From: Paramyrothecium sp. XJ0827
Taxonomy: Eukaryota; Ascomycota; Sordariomycetes; Hypocreales; Stachybotryaceae
Assembly (NCBI GenBank): GCA_020881915.1
Contig: JAJFPB010000005.1
Coordinates: forward strand, 930,001-994,000
DNA length: 64,000 bases
Reading direction: 5' to 3'
Made by a program: the position numbers and the translations under genes. The notes below the pieces were generated by a model. That model was given only the letters and a program-made list of their open reading frames with translations. It ran no database searches and was not told the origin of the DNA. Positions 1 through 10,172 of this stretch are shown in pieces. The stretch's first letter is position 1. The number at the start of each line of letters is the position of its first letter.

Positions 1-2633
1 CGATTGACGTCCCGGTGGTTTAAGTGCCGAGCACAAGTCCATGCGCTTCTCAGCTCCAGTGCGCATTCTAGAAGCGGCTCTGCTCCAACCTCGCGCACCC
101 ATGCTGTCTTGGGTTACATCGGACTGGCTTGGCTGGCACATTTGGGCAAGTCGCGTCAGCGGGAACATGTTCTCTAAATGGCAATCGAGTGAGAAGCTGG
201 AGCCTGTGCATGAGAGTGCATGCTCAGACAAAACAGGAAGAATGGACGAGATGCGTGGGGATGCAGGGGGTTTGATCGTCGGGAGGAATGTTTGAGGCAA
301 ACTGTTGGTGTTACAGACAGGTGAGTATTGAAGGCGTCATGATGAATCAAGAAAAGAAACAAATAGACAACAAAATAGGAAGGAATTAAAAAAAAAAAAA
401 AAAAAATTTAATAAAAAAATGGTAATAAAAATATGAGAAATAGGGCGGCGATCAGGTAGTCGTTGGCATTCATCTTTATCTCAAGACATGGATGGAAAGC
501 CTGAGATGATCTTAAAAAAACAAGAAACCATGCACGGGCGGCTGCTTTTGATATTCGTAATTTCTTCGTTTCTGCCGGAAAACAATGTATATTTGCCTGC
601 ATTTTCTCGATTTTGGAAAGTTCGCAGCAACATTTGAGGAGTTTGTCTAGACTTCAATCAATCTCTGTTTTTCTTGTCTTCCTTATCCTCTTGCTCACCA
701 CTGTCCTTCGGCTTCAGCTTGACAACAGTGACTCCAGTGTGAAATAAATGTGACTTCTGCTAGCTTCGTCGCAAACTGACACAATCTCCACCTGGGTGAA
801 TCAGAAGCAACCAAGCTTTTTGGCACCAGTGTTTTCCGAGACTAGAATCTCTTGTCACCTCGTGTCCACGGACGGGACGGCTTGGCACTGACCCAACCTA
901 CCGAGTGAATAGAGTGCAAAGTTGGCAGCTCGATTGAACGTGTTTGAGGAATTAGGCGTTGATGACGCAGAGCCAACTGCAAATCTGAGTGTTAAATTAT
1001 CCACTGACTTTCGTTCTTGGCGGTGATCCGCAATCCACGGGAGGATCCGTCGAGAGGCGCAAGGATGGGATACTACCCACGCTGCAGCACCACAGTGAGC
1101 GCTAACAACACTTGGCTGGCTAATGCAGACGAGAAAAGTTCTCAGGGTAAAAACAGCGAACGCAGCGTCACAGGAACATGCGAGTGAGATTGATCGATCA
1201 GCCAAAGTCTCCGGCGGCGGAGCAGTGGGCAGATGTCTGCATTTGCATGGCAGCGAGGCTGGAGCGCTGTGGCAATCAGGAGACAATGGCTCGGACGGTC
1301 TGATCACTTGACGAACACGATTCAATCGACACCTGCAACAATTGGCCTGCAACAGTCGACATGCTTGGCTGGCGCGCGTCTAGGGAATGGCCCAAGCCCT
1401 CTTGTGCAGAGATGGAGCAAGCCTCGTACCGATTCGGACGTGAAGAATATGACCAGTTCGGGCATAGCATCACGAAAGCGGTGCATACGCGGAGACAAAG
1501 AACAAAAAGAACAAGAGGTAAAAATAAAACAAGATGCAAGCCCCTGGCCCCTGAAACGCTCCACCCCCCCTTTCCGACATTAACCAGTCGACCTCGCATC
1601 CCTTGCCGTGGACCAATCCGAGCGCACCACGAGAGCATGGCGGCGCCTTGACGAGACGGCGTACCGGCAGGTATCGAAATTGTTCTGACGCGGCACGCTT
1701 TGTTCGTCCCGCCGACGGCGCATGACTGCATCAAGGCTAGCCCTGCCCAAGGTAAATATGCCTGCTTTGGATTGTTTTTGACGAGAGGGCGAGGTCTAAA
1801 ATTGAGGCTCTCGCGGTGCAGCGATGCAAGCTGAGCCGATGGGAGATGACCTAAGCCTTGTTGTCGACAAGACAGGTACCTGAGGCTACGGTACTGTTGA
1901 AGGAAGGACCTTTGGGAGTGTCTCGACACCAACGTTCAGATGTTTCGTGACGACCTGGTTGGTGCCCTACTGCGACGTTGAGGCCCTACCTTAAAGCCAT
2001 TTGGCGCGGGCCAACGGGTGCAGCTAACGGCACTGGCTGGGGCTGCAACTCTGCATCCATCCCCATCCTCGCGTCCGCTGCGCAGCCCCTGCAGCAGCGT
2101 CCGGTCGAAAGAAGAAACAGGCCAAGCTTCGCACTAGGGATTGGACGGCGTGGATCTGGCCTGCGGTCTGTGGGGACCGTGGCCCAAGTACCCGTCCGGT
2201 TCCTGGCTGGTACCTCCCGCCCATCCACCAAATCCTGCAGCCCCCGGAAACTTTGGCCAAGCCCTGGGCCAGCTGGAAGGTTCAAGCTCCCCTAGTTGAA
2301 CTGACCCAATGCCAGTCATCAATTGGGTATGGATTGGCTCATTAAGGGGGCTCTTTTCTCGCCGGCAGTGGTGTTTGGAGCTTCTCATTTTTTTTTCTTT
2401 CTCCATCCTGCTCACTTACATATTCCTCGTCTTCTCCCCCTTCAGTCTCTACCCTTCATCCTATCATTATTCCTTCCTACAAGCATCTTCTTCTCTCGCT
2501 GCGGCCTGTTGCTAGCCACTGGCCATTCTTCCTCGCCTGACCTACTTCTCATTGTAATCGCTTGACCGGAACAGAGCCTCTACGGCACACACCTCAAACC
2601 TCAACCTCCACGCAAACACCGACATCCTTCGCA
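1..2633. other. Gene-free stretch upstream of the bestrophin gene
   Basis: I see no convincing gene here. Open frames on both strands lack protein-like composition and overlap each other. The stretch holds a 19-nt poly-A tract near 388 and, from about 2380, a pyrimidine-rich segment typical of a fungal core promoter and 5' leader for the following gene. Confidence 0.6.
388..406 (+). repeat. Poly-A tract (19 nt)
   Basis: A run of 19 adenines followed by an AT-rich stretch. It could be a simple-sequence tract or the tail of an old retroposed element; nothing recognisable precedes it. Confidence 0.8.
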
Positions 2634-4046
2634 ATGGCCGAAGAAGGTCCTCGCCTTATGCCCCTTCGGACATCCAAGGATGGCACCACTACCACAAGGG
2701 CCACCCTCGAGCCTCTCGAGAAGGTCAACACGCCCGCTTCGCCCGGCGTTCCCGTCGCTCCTCTGCCCTACACCCGCCGCGCTTCGCTTGATGTTGACGA
2801 CTACTTCACCGGTCCCCGAGACATTTCCAAGCACTCCAAATGGCCCATCTTCATGCGGATGCATGGCAGCATCGCCCCCAAGATGATTCTGCCCCTCTCC
2901 TTCATTGCAGCGTGGGCTACCGCTATCACGTGTATCGACCAGCTGTACACCCCCATTGGCATCAACTCCGTCTTGCTTACAGTTACCGGTTTCGTCGTCG
3001 GTCTCGGTCTCTCGTTCCGCAGCTCTACCGCCTACGAGCGATATGCCGAGGGTCGCCGTTACTGGGCCATGCTCATCCTGGCCTCGCAGTGCCTTGGACG
3101 CGTCTTCTGGATTCATGCTAGGACCCCCGAGGACCAGGACTCTCGCAAGTTCGTGCTCAAGAGAGTTAGCATTCTCAACCTCATCGTCGCCTTCTCTGTG
3201 GCTCTCAAGCACCAGCTCCGCTTCGAGCCCTACTGCGCTTACCCCGATCTGCAGCATCTCGTCGGGCATCTTGACACCTTTGCCAAGGAGGCCACTGCTA
3301 CCGACGGTGCCCTTGTTGGACCCCGTCCCAAGAACTTCTTCAAGAGTGTAGGCGAGTACCTAGGCCTTTCTTTCGCCGAGAGCAACCCTCGAAAGGCGCT
3401 CAAGAAGGCTACCCGACCTGTCGGCAACCTTCCCCTCGAGATTCTGTCCCATCTTGCCATGACCGTCGACGACTTCATCCGCGAAGGTTCCCTGGACATC
3501 CCCATGCACCAGACCCTGGCTTACAACAACATCAACATCCTCAACGATTGCATGACCGGCTGCGAGCGTGTGCTGAGCACCCCTCTCCCCATCGCCTACA
3601 CCATCGCCATTAGTCAGATCACCTGGGTTTACATTATGTGCCTGCCTTTCCAGCTTGTTCTGCTGCTCAAGTGGATCGCCATTCCCGGCACTGTCGTAGC
3701 TGCCTACATTATCCTTGGTCTTCTTTTGATTGGTCGCGAGATTGAGAACCCCTTCGGCCAAGACGTCAACGATCTTCCTCTCGAGAGCTATTGCGACCAG
3801 ATTGCCATGGAGATGGATGTCATTGCCTCCCACGACGTGACAAACCCCGGAGGCTTCTTCAGCCGCGAGAACAACATGCCTCTCTACCCCGTCAGCACCG
3901 CCAGCTTTAGCACCTGGATGGACAGGAGCGAGGAGAAGCTCCGTGAGGCCATCCGAACCAAGCCCCAGGTTACCTTCCAGTGGCGCAAGGCTAGGAACGA
4001 CGGCACCCCTCATGAGAAGGTCCCTTACGGCGATAATAACGTCTAA
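2634..4046 (+). CDS. Bestrophin-like (UPF0187) membrane anion channel
   Basis: Single-exon gene of 470 residues. The frame is open upstream, but this ATG is the first after the pyrimidine-rich leader and gives a normal N-terminus. A polar N-terminal tail of about 100 residues precedes hydrophobic segments (ILPLSFIAAWATAITCI; LLTVTGFVVGLGLSFRSS). Two more long hydrophobic segments follow a large polar loop. The segment GREIENPFGQDVNDLPLE near residue 375 is the hallmark of the bestrophin/YneE family, and SFRSSTAYERYAEGRRYW fits the family's N-terminal core. Family members are chloride or bicarbonate channels; plasma-membrane or organelle location in this fungus is inference. No close neighbour suggests a shared pathway. 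Confidence 0.85.
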   Translation: MAEEGPRLMPLRTSKDGTTTTRATLEPLEKVNTPASPGVPVAPLPYTRRASLDVDDYFTGPRDISKHSKWPIFMRMHGSIAPKMILPLSFIAAWATAITCIDQLYTPIGINSVLLTVTGFVVGLGLSFRSSTAYERYAEGRRYWAMLILASQCLGRVFWIHARTPEDQDSRKFVLKRVSILNLIVAFSVALKHQLRFEPYCAYPDLQHLVGHLDTFAKEATATDGALVGPRPKNFFKSVGEYLGLSFAESNPRKALKKATRPVGNLPLEILSHLAMTVDDFIREGSLDIPMHQTLAYNNINILNDCMTGCERVLSTPLPIAYTIAISQITWVYIMCLPFQLVLLLKWIAIPGTVVAAYIILGLLLIGREIENPFGQDVNDLPLESYCDQIAMEMDVIASHDVTNPGGFFSRENNMPLYPVSTASFSTWMDRSEEKLREAIRTKPQVTFQWRKARNDGTPHEKVPYGDNNV

Positions 4047-4816
4047 GGGGGGTTTAAGGTGGTCCATGCCAACAAGGCTACATTTGTATGGACCCACGGA
4101 CAAAAAAGCACAAAAATATCTTTCTTCAGGCTCATAGGTCGGCGCTCTACACTACTTTACAATTAGGATCTTTATTCACAGCGGCGGAAAATTGGTTGGA
4201 AGCCCACATCACAGGAAAAGGAATACCACTGTAAATCTATGCAAATATACTTGTTTCATGATACCCAACTGTCCAACCTGTGACTAGAAAGAGTTTGTTT
4301 CTCCTGGCAGATGCGCAGCTCCAAGCTGGAAGCGCTACGTGCATTGGCGACTTGAGCCATGTGACAAGTCTTTCGCCAGGACTCGGGGCTCTTTTGGGAT
4401 ACCAATGAAATGCAACTTCACAATGGCAATGCCCATCGTGCCGACCGAATCTGCGGGCCGTACCCAAGGCCTTCGCTTTGCATCATGGGTAAGGTATTTC
4501 ATTGATAACGTTAAGGGTGTACTTCCACCTCGACACCAGACTGCCAGCTGCCAGCTCATGGAACCACCATGACAAGCAAACTTCCGACAGCTGCCACTCC
4601 TTGTTTTGACGTTTTCGATTGATCGACTCCTTGCACGGGCGGTGTATGTCAAGTCCGTTGTGCAGTATCAAGGAGAGGAAAAAACATCTTACCTTCTCAC
4701 ACACACACACCTACACACAAACACACACGCATACGCCCACGCATACGCCCACGCACGCACACAGAATTGGAAGGATTCATCTGATTCTTCTACCTTTCTG
4801 CACCTATCCGGGTAAA
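4047..4816. other. Intergenic region with CA-rich leader
   Basis: No gene is supported. The last 120 nt before the next ATG contain an imperfect CA dinucleotide tract that probably lies in the 5' leader of the zinc-knuckle gene. Confidence 0.6.
4699..4765 (+). repeat. Imperfect (CA)n microsatellite
   Basis: CACACA runs interrupted by single T, A and G changes, including a duplicated ACGCATACGCCC unit. It lies 52-118 nt upstream of the start codon at 4817, so it is probably transcribed in the 5' untranslated leader. Confidence 0.85.
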
Positions 4817-6169
4817 ATGGGCCGCAACAGCAGCATCAGCAAGAACCAGGACAGCAAGGCCACCGGTCCGGGAGGTGGTGCCAATACTCCTGGTCGTGGA
4901 GGCGGCCACACCGGGCATCGTCAGCACCCAGACGAGCAAAGCAATGGTGGTGGGCGCAGCGGCAACAACAATTCAGGTTATGACAACGGTCCTCAAAGTC
5001 GAGCAAGCGCTGGCCAGGCCAGTGGCGGACACAGACTGGATGCTCGCCGTGACGGAAATGCCCTCGCCGGCCGCCCTGCCACCGCCCTGCCCGGGATACG
5101 AAAAGACAGACCTAGCAGCCAGCAGAGCGATGAACTCCCGCATCGTCCTAACGTTCTGCCAAATGTTGGGCATCAAGAAAAAGTCGTGACGATCCGATAC
5201 GAGGGCAAGCCCGTCTCTGAAATTGTCACTGGCAAACGCATAACGCTTGATTTAATAGACGAAGGGGGGCCTGTAAAGGGCCCATGGGCTATCACCATTT
5301 CCAAGATTGATGTTGCAGCCTTCAACGCCGCCGCGCACACTCCAGGCATCGGGACCTATCGGTCTCAACGGACAGCCGGGTTCGTCCCTCCGGTCCAGGC
5401 CCCGAAACTCCCTCTTGTTGGCCGGGTGGAAGAGGTGTCGGAGGACGAGTACTTCGACGATAAGGATCAGCCTGCGCAGCCAGCGGGTGAGCAACCTTTG
5501 GCAGGCCAAGCTGCGCCGGCAGAGGACACTGAGATGTCTGGCGCCTGCGTAGAGTGCGGAAGTCCGGGGCACCACGTCACGCAATGCGTCTGGCCTGAAA
5601 GGAAGTCAGAGTACATCAAGTCTTGCACGCTGTGCAACCAAGCCTTGCATTACGTGGACAGGTGTCCCCAATGGGCCACGCTGACCGACGAGCAGAAGTA
5701 CTATGTGCTCGTCACACGACGGGTCAATATGCCCGGGCTCCAATTGGCAGAGGGCAAGTGGTGGGACTTGGCTTGGCAGATTCGTCTCAAGTCGTTGTTC
5801 GAAGCGGACCCCGATGCTATAGTTCCAATGCCATGGAGCCCTAACTTCACCAGGAAGGTCCTGGGTCGGCGTAAAATTCCGGGGCCCGATAGGAAGCACT
5901 TCGCTGGCCTCATTGAGAAGATCAACAGATACGAGAGGTCATTGAATCCCATAGATCTGCCTATTGATTCTCTCACTCGGTCGTTGAAGAGCCTGACCCA
6001 GACTTTTCACATCAAAGACACGGCAAAAGTCAAGCCGGCTCAGAGCATTACGAGCACAACGGCCCGGTACCGTAACCATGGCGCGGATGCCATTAAAGCG
6101 ATGCTCGATCAGCTGGAGGATGCGCAGACGGATGACCAGGGCAATCCAATCTACTTCGAGACATCTTAG
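4817..6169 (+). CDS. Protein with two CCHC zinc knuckles, function unknown
   Basis: 450 residues, single exon. The frame is open further upstream, but that part translates the CA repeat, so the ATG giving MGRNSSISKNQ is preferred. Residues 1-130 are Gly/Asn/Gln-rich and low complexity. Two consecutive zinc knuckles of CX2CX4HX4C form follow, starting at residues 244 (CVECGSPGHHVTQC) and 270 (CTLCNQALHYVDRC). A C-terminal region of about 150 residues contains a WWDLAWQIRLK segment. Zinc knuckles usually bind single-stranded nucleic acid, as in retrotransposon Gag and RNA-processing factors. No protease, polymerase or repeat ends surround it, so a free-standing nucleic-acid-binding protein is more likely than a transposon relic. 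I do not recognise the family. Confidence 0.7.
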   Translation: MGRNSSISKNQDSKATGPGGGANTPGRGGGHTGHRQHPDEQSNGGGRSGNNNSGYDNGPQSRASAGQASGGHRLDARRDGNALAGRPATALPGIRKDRPSSQQSDELPHRPNVLPNVGHQEKVVTIRYEGKPVSEIVTGKRITLDLIDEGGPVKGPWAITISKIDVAAFNAAAHTPGIGTYRSQRTAGFVPPVQAPKLPLVGRVEEVSEDEYFDDKDQPAQPAGEQPLAGQAAPAEDTEMSGACVECGSPGHHVTQCVWPERKSEYIKSCTLCNQALHYVDRCPQWATLTDEQKYYVLVTRRVNMPGLQLAEGKWWDLAWQIRLKSLFEADPDAIVPMPWSPNFTRKVLGRRKIPGPDRKHFAGLIEKINRYERSLNPIDLPIDSLTRSLKSLTQTFHIKDTAKVKPAQSITSTTARYRNHGADAIKAMLDQLEDAQTDDQGNPIYFETS

Positions 6170-7267
6170 GTGTCCAAGTCAAGCCCTAAGTTGTGTCGTC
6201 TCGCCCTCCATTTCTCGTGGTCATTTGTGAACACGCACGGCCCAAATGGTGAATCTGAAGAAGCCAGCGGTTTCGTCGTTCTCGGATGAGATCAAACAAG
6301 TCTTCGCCTACTGGCTTCTCTTCGCCGGTCTCACTTGCAGGCTTCTCCCAAGCAGCCCGCAGCAGCTTTCGCTTTTTGCGAACCATCCATTGGGTGTAAC
6401 CCCTTTGCTCCGCGGAGCAACTCTTGAGACCTTCACACCTGCTATGTTGACCAATTTCCAATGTAAGTACCAACCACTCTGTGATACGGTCAGTCGCTAA
6501 CACCTTGCAGCTTGTTCTCACCGAAAGCGTGTACACCGGCAGACGAAGGGACAATCGAGCGGATAGACTTGTCGTTGCTTTTTTTATTATTATAAAGTTT
6601 CATAAAGTACGCAGTTTATTGAGATTTTAGATTTTTTAAATTACTTCAGGTATCTATGTAGACTAGAGAAGTAACTACAGTCCCGTGGAAAGGGCTATAT
6701 TTCACTACAGAAGGCCGATCCCTCCAACCTTTATTCCTTTTGTCATGAATTTGTCGACAGTTAGCCGACATCTTACTTTGTCAAGCGCATTCGATATCGT
6801 TGCGAGATTAGGCGGACCAGTGCTAGTAGTTTATGCGGCCTGAGTTTGGCTTCCAAAACCTCTGGGCTTGAGGGTGTTCTCGGATACTTCGTCCGAGAAA
6901 CGAGGTCGACGCTCCCGCACGGGCTGGCGGAAATCATTGTCATGACTCGTCTGCATCGGAGCGGGGCAGCTCTAGTAATGCTAGTCAAGGTAGGCAGACA
7001 CTCTTGAGGCAGAGGAGGTGTGTGGGCCACAATACTTCAGCTTCTTCGGGGAACCTGGCTCCCAGAAGACGTAGGTAGTTGCTGACCCCCAGCCTCACCC
7101 ATGTCTGGTTCGGATTTAGGTACGAAGCCCTCATCGTCAGAGGACAAGATGTGAGGCCGCCGCGGCCCGGGAGCCATGTTCTCGGCTCTGCCCTCGCTGG
7201 CTAGTTGAAACGGACTTGCATCAACCAAGGGACCATGGCGTGGTCCCCTCGGCGCAAACAACATTGA
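6170..7267. other. Gene-free stretch between the zinc-knuckle and AT-hook genes
   Basis: No gene is supported. A minus-strand frame at 7037-7264 has protein-like acidic composition (HILSSDDEGFVPKSEPDMG). It could be an old C-terminal exon of the neighbouring minus-strand gene, but no acceptable splice joins them. Confidence 0.5.
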
Positions 7268-8659
7268 CTAGGATATTCGGGAAGCTGTTCGAGGACGGTC
7301 CGCGCTAGGTGGACGAGAACGGGTGGCACCGGCATGGGCCATGCCCTTTCTGGACCAAGATGGAGGAGGCTGATCATGCTCAGGTTGGTCATCAACGTCA
7401 CTGTGCTCGCCCTGGTCGCTATCCCAACCAAGGCGGTAACCCTTGCGCCGTGTGGCATCCCCGCTGGGCAAGTGCTTGAGGCGAAGCTCGTCCAGCCACG
7501 AGTTGGTGTGAATCTCCTTCAGCTGCTCCGCCTCCGGCAAGTTTGAACCCCCCCGGGCACGCAAGTACCCTTTGTACATCAACTCGGACCGCGGAAAGAG
7601 GGTTTGGTGACTGTTGCCATCGTACCCGTCCAGGGCCTTGATGATGTGGTTCAGATCGCGAATCCGAACCATGTACTCGACACCACTCGTTGAATCCGCC
7701 GACCCGGCGCAGATGATCTTGCCCAGGCGGTACAGGAGATCGGACTCGATCGATGGTTGCATGTTGGATGCCTTTGCCTCGTTGCGAAGCTGAACATGCA
7801 GGGTATGGATATCGTGTGTCCAGTCGTCAACCGAAGTGATCTCCTCTAGACGAGTGAGCAGGGAGCATGTTGTGTTGAGCATCGGTGGCAAGCCACGACG
7901 GCTGCGTACCCGGCACACGACGGCGAAACGGACAAAGTATGTGATGGTCGCCCGTGACCGACGGAACGCAGCGTGCGACACGATCCAGCTCAAGCGTGTG
8001 CAGAATTGTTGAGACCAGTGGTGGCGTCCGGGACCCGTGACTGTGGATGCGGTTGTATCGTAGTACATGTCAAAGGCCGGACTGATGAAAACCAAAGGCG
8101 AGCACTGGTAGAGCTGCATGCAGACTCTCCAAAGGGCAAGCAGATGAGCGTTGCCACGAGGGTCCAAGCTTTCAAAAGCTTCTCGCTCCGGGTCGTTTTG
8201 CCAGTCTTCCTGGGCCCCTTGCGGCAAATCTCCAAGGTCATATGTCCCGGCAAACCGAGCCATATCCTCGGCCGAGATCTTGTTATTAGCCATGAATTGG
8301 CGACTCCTGGCGAGGTCTCGATCCCAAGCTTCGGCCAAAAGTTGATGTTCAGCCGCCAGAGTTGACTGAGGTCTGCTTTCCTGGGGCTCGACATGATCAC
8401 CGGCCTCATGGCTGGCTGGGACAGCTCTCCAGCCCCTCGATGGCCCAGCGGTTGATTCTCCAGTACTGGCCACTTGATGCGCGGAAACACTGGCCGGCGC
8501 CGAGGCTACCGGATTGCCTGCTGCGGTGGGCTTCTTCTTGTTTTTCGAGCCAGGAGGCCGACCGCGCGGGCGCTTCGCCGGCGGTTCCTCGAGGTCCGGA
8601 GAAGGGGCCCGGGAGGGGGGTAACGAATGGATCGGGATGGTGGTGCTTCGTTCCGACAT
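7268..8659 (-). CDS. AT-hook protein of unknown function
   Basis: 463 residues, single exon, starting at the ATG that gives MSERSTTIPIHSLPPSR. The frame is open upstream, but that part looks like leader. Near residues 29-39 lies the AT-hook KRPRGRPPGSK (core PRGRP), which binds the minor groove of AT-rich DNA, followed by a lysine run that could act as a nuclear signal. After a low-complexity linker, residues from about 100 to 420 form a predicted folded region with many Trp, Leu and Arg residues that matches no family I know. The C-terminus is acidic and then Pro/Arg-rich. It is divergent from the gene starting at 8952, with a 292-nt shared promoter. A nuclear, chromatin-associated role is inference from the hook alone. 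Confidence 0.65.
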   Translation of the reverse strand: MSERSTTIPIHSLPPSRAPSPDLEEPPAKRPRGRPPGSKNKKKPTAAGNPVASAPASVSAHQVASTGESTAGPSRGWRAVPASHEAGDHVEPQESRPQSTLAAEHQLLAEAWDRDLARSRQFMANNKISAEDMARFAGTYDLGDLPQGAQEDWQNDPEREAFESLDPRGNAHLLALWRVCMQLYQCSPLVFISPAFDMYYDTTASTVTGPGRHHWSQQFCTRLSWIVSHAAFRRSRATITYFVRFAVVCRVRSRRGLPPMLNTTCSLLTRLEEITSVDDWTHDIHTLHVQLRNEAKASNMQPSIESDLLYRLGKIICAGSADSTSGVEYMVRIRDLNHIIKALDGYDGNSHQTLFPRSELMYKGYLRARGGSNLPEAEQLKEIHTNSWLDELRLKHLPSGDATRRKGYRLGWDSDQGEHSDVDDQPEHDQPPPSWSRKGMAHAGATRSRPPSADRPRTASRIS

Positions 8660-8851
8660 TTTGATGATTGTTGTGATGGTAGCGTAGAAGAGTTGTTGAT
8701 AGCGAAGAAGAGTGTTGTGGTATGTCAAATCTCGAAAGCATGGCGGTTGGCCAGGCGGGCAGGTAACTGGCACTTCACATCCAACGCCGGCAGCTGGCCG
8801 CCGACACTGACCCATTTCACCCCATGACCTCCAGCTGTCGCGTGCCTCGAA

Positions 8852-8935
8852 CAACATCTACCAACTCTTCACATCACAATACCCAAGAAACATCAACATC
8901 TACCACCTCTTCGCATCACAACACCCAAGCAACGT
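8852..8935 (+). repeat. 42-nt tandem direct duplication in a 5' leader
   Basis: Two adjacent 42-nt units, 8852-8893 and 8894-8935, each begin CAACATCTACCA and differ at a handful of positions. A truncated third unit (CAACATCC) follows before the ATG at 8952. The units lie in the divergent promoter and leader between two orphan genes. Confidence 0.9.
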
Positions 8936-8951
8936 CAACATCCATCGCACG

Positions 8952-10172
8952 ATGTCTTCATCCGATATTCGAAGCAAGTACGACCTGGAGAAGGACGAGA
9001 GCAAGGTCCTCAACTTGCTGCGCAGCTCCACACCGCGCGAACTGGGCACCGAGGCCGTTGGTGGCCTCAAAGTTGGTGGCCTGGAATGCTTGACTGTGGT
9101 CATCAGGCGTATCTATGCCTGGGCGGTTGCTGAGAGCCAGCTATCGCTTCTGCAGGCGTGGAAGGCTCTGGAGGAGGATAACCCCATACTCGCCTACGCG
9201 TGGCAAGATTTCTCCGAGGGGGGCAGCGAGAAAGCGATCGATAAAGAAGTGGCCAAGCGGCAAGCTCAGATGAAGAAATCTGTGCTAGAAAAGGTCAAGT
9301 CCAAGACCGAGAGCGCACGTTTCATAGACCTTGTGTCTTCTGTGTTGATGAACGACACGTTCTGGGCGCAAGATGAGTTCATCCTCTACCGTGCTGTCTG
9401 CGTAAAGACAGAGAACGGCTGGTCAAAGAAGGAGTTTCAAGCTCCAGAAAGAGTCACCGCAAGTCTGCTCCACTTTGATGACCGTGGCTCCATGCAGTCA
9501 TTTATCAACGAGAACATGGGCCACGCCCACACCGACTCTGGGGAGATGATGTTCTTCTCCAACAGGCCTGCGTTTATTCGCATCTTGTGCGAGCCCAACG
9601 AGTTTGGCAACGGCTTGGAATTTGATGATATTCGCGGCTTTCAAATGCCTGTTGCGGAAGCCGACGGGGGCGATCCCGAGGATGATACCTGCGCCCTGAA
9701 ATTCCGAGTTCAGCAGTACAACTTGGTTGCGGCCGTATGCCTCATCTACAACGGGCCGAGCTACGTCCGCACGTATGATGACTACGGTGCTATGACCTAC
9801 TACGATTATTGCCCTGCGCGGTATACAAATGCCGAATGGCGCGTCAACGACAAGGACAACGAATACTTTCTGATCTATCAACTTGCAGACAAGGCGCCAT
9901 TGGACGGCTTCACGGAATATGCCGAAATCGAGCCACGATACAATGGACACCTCATCGATATAGCGCAAGATATCATCGATAAACTCATGGCGGCTGATGC
10001 TCTTCAGGCGGCGGCTGTGCCGGGTCTTGCTGAGTCGAGCGCGGCTCCTGGGACTATGGATCAGCCTAGTCCCACGGCACAAAGAGTCCAAGCCACGCCG
10101 ACATCCATAAGACATGCCCTTGCGAGCGATTCCGAGGAAGCAGAAGAAACCCCGGAAGGACCCGAAGCCTAG
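8952..10172 (+). CDS. Orphan protein, unknown function
   Basis: 406 residues, single exon; the ATG follows the duplicated leader unit directly. Residues 1-100 are helical and charged. The centre contains NRPAFIRILCEPNEF and a segment FRVQQYNLVAAVCLIYNG followed by Tyr-rich sequence. The C-terminal 60 residues are low complexity. The order 'hydrophobic strand, then YNLVAAV' loosely resembles the C-terminal half of ubiquitin-specific protease domains, but the expected Gly-Gly-His-Tyr histidine box is absent (GPSYVRT instead) and I see no Cys box. If related, it would be catalytically dead; this is weak. The divergent neighbour is an AT-hook protein, also an orphan. Confidence 0.65.
   Translation: MSSSDIRSKYDLEKDESKVLNLLRSSTPRELGTEAVGGLKVGGLECLTVVIRRIYAWAVAESQLSLLQAWKALEEDNPILAYAWQDFSEGGSEKAIDKEVAKRQAQMKKSVLEKVKSKTESARFIDLVSSVLMNDTFWAQDEFILYRAVCVKTENGWSKKEFQAPERVTASLLHFDDRGSMQSFINENMGHAHTDSGEMMFFSNRPAFIRILCEPNEFGNGLEFDDIRGFQMPVAEADGGDPEDDTCALKFRVQQYNLVAAVCLIYNGPSYVRTYDDYGAMTYYDYCPARYTNAEWRVNDKDNEYFLIYQLADKAPLDGFTEYAEIEPRYNGHLIDIAQDIIDKLMAADALQAAAVPGLAESSAAPGTMDQPSPTAQRVQATPTSIRHALASDSEEAEETPEGPEA

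Noticed and set aside
1276..1932. Minus-strand open frame of 218 codons
   Set aside because: Composition is Cys/Ser/Arg-rich without any motif, it overlaps other similar frames, and no splice model extends it.
2601..4103. Two minus-strand frames of 222 and 247 codons
   Set aside because: Both are antisense to the bestrophin-like gene and have no family features.
4619..4816. N-terminal extension of the zinc-knuckle protein
   Set aside because: It would translate a CA microsatellite into a His/Thr run; the ATG at 4817 is more sensible.
7037..7264. Minus-strand frame with acidic composition as a last exon of the AT-hook gene
   Set aside because: No intron of normal length with usable borders joins it to the gene, which has its own stop at 7268.
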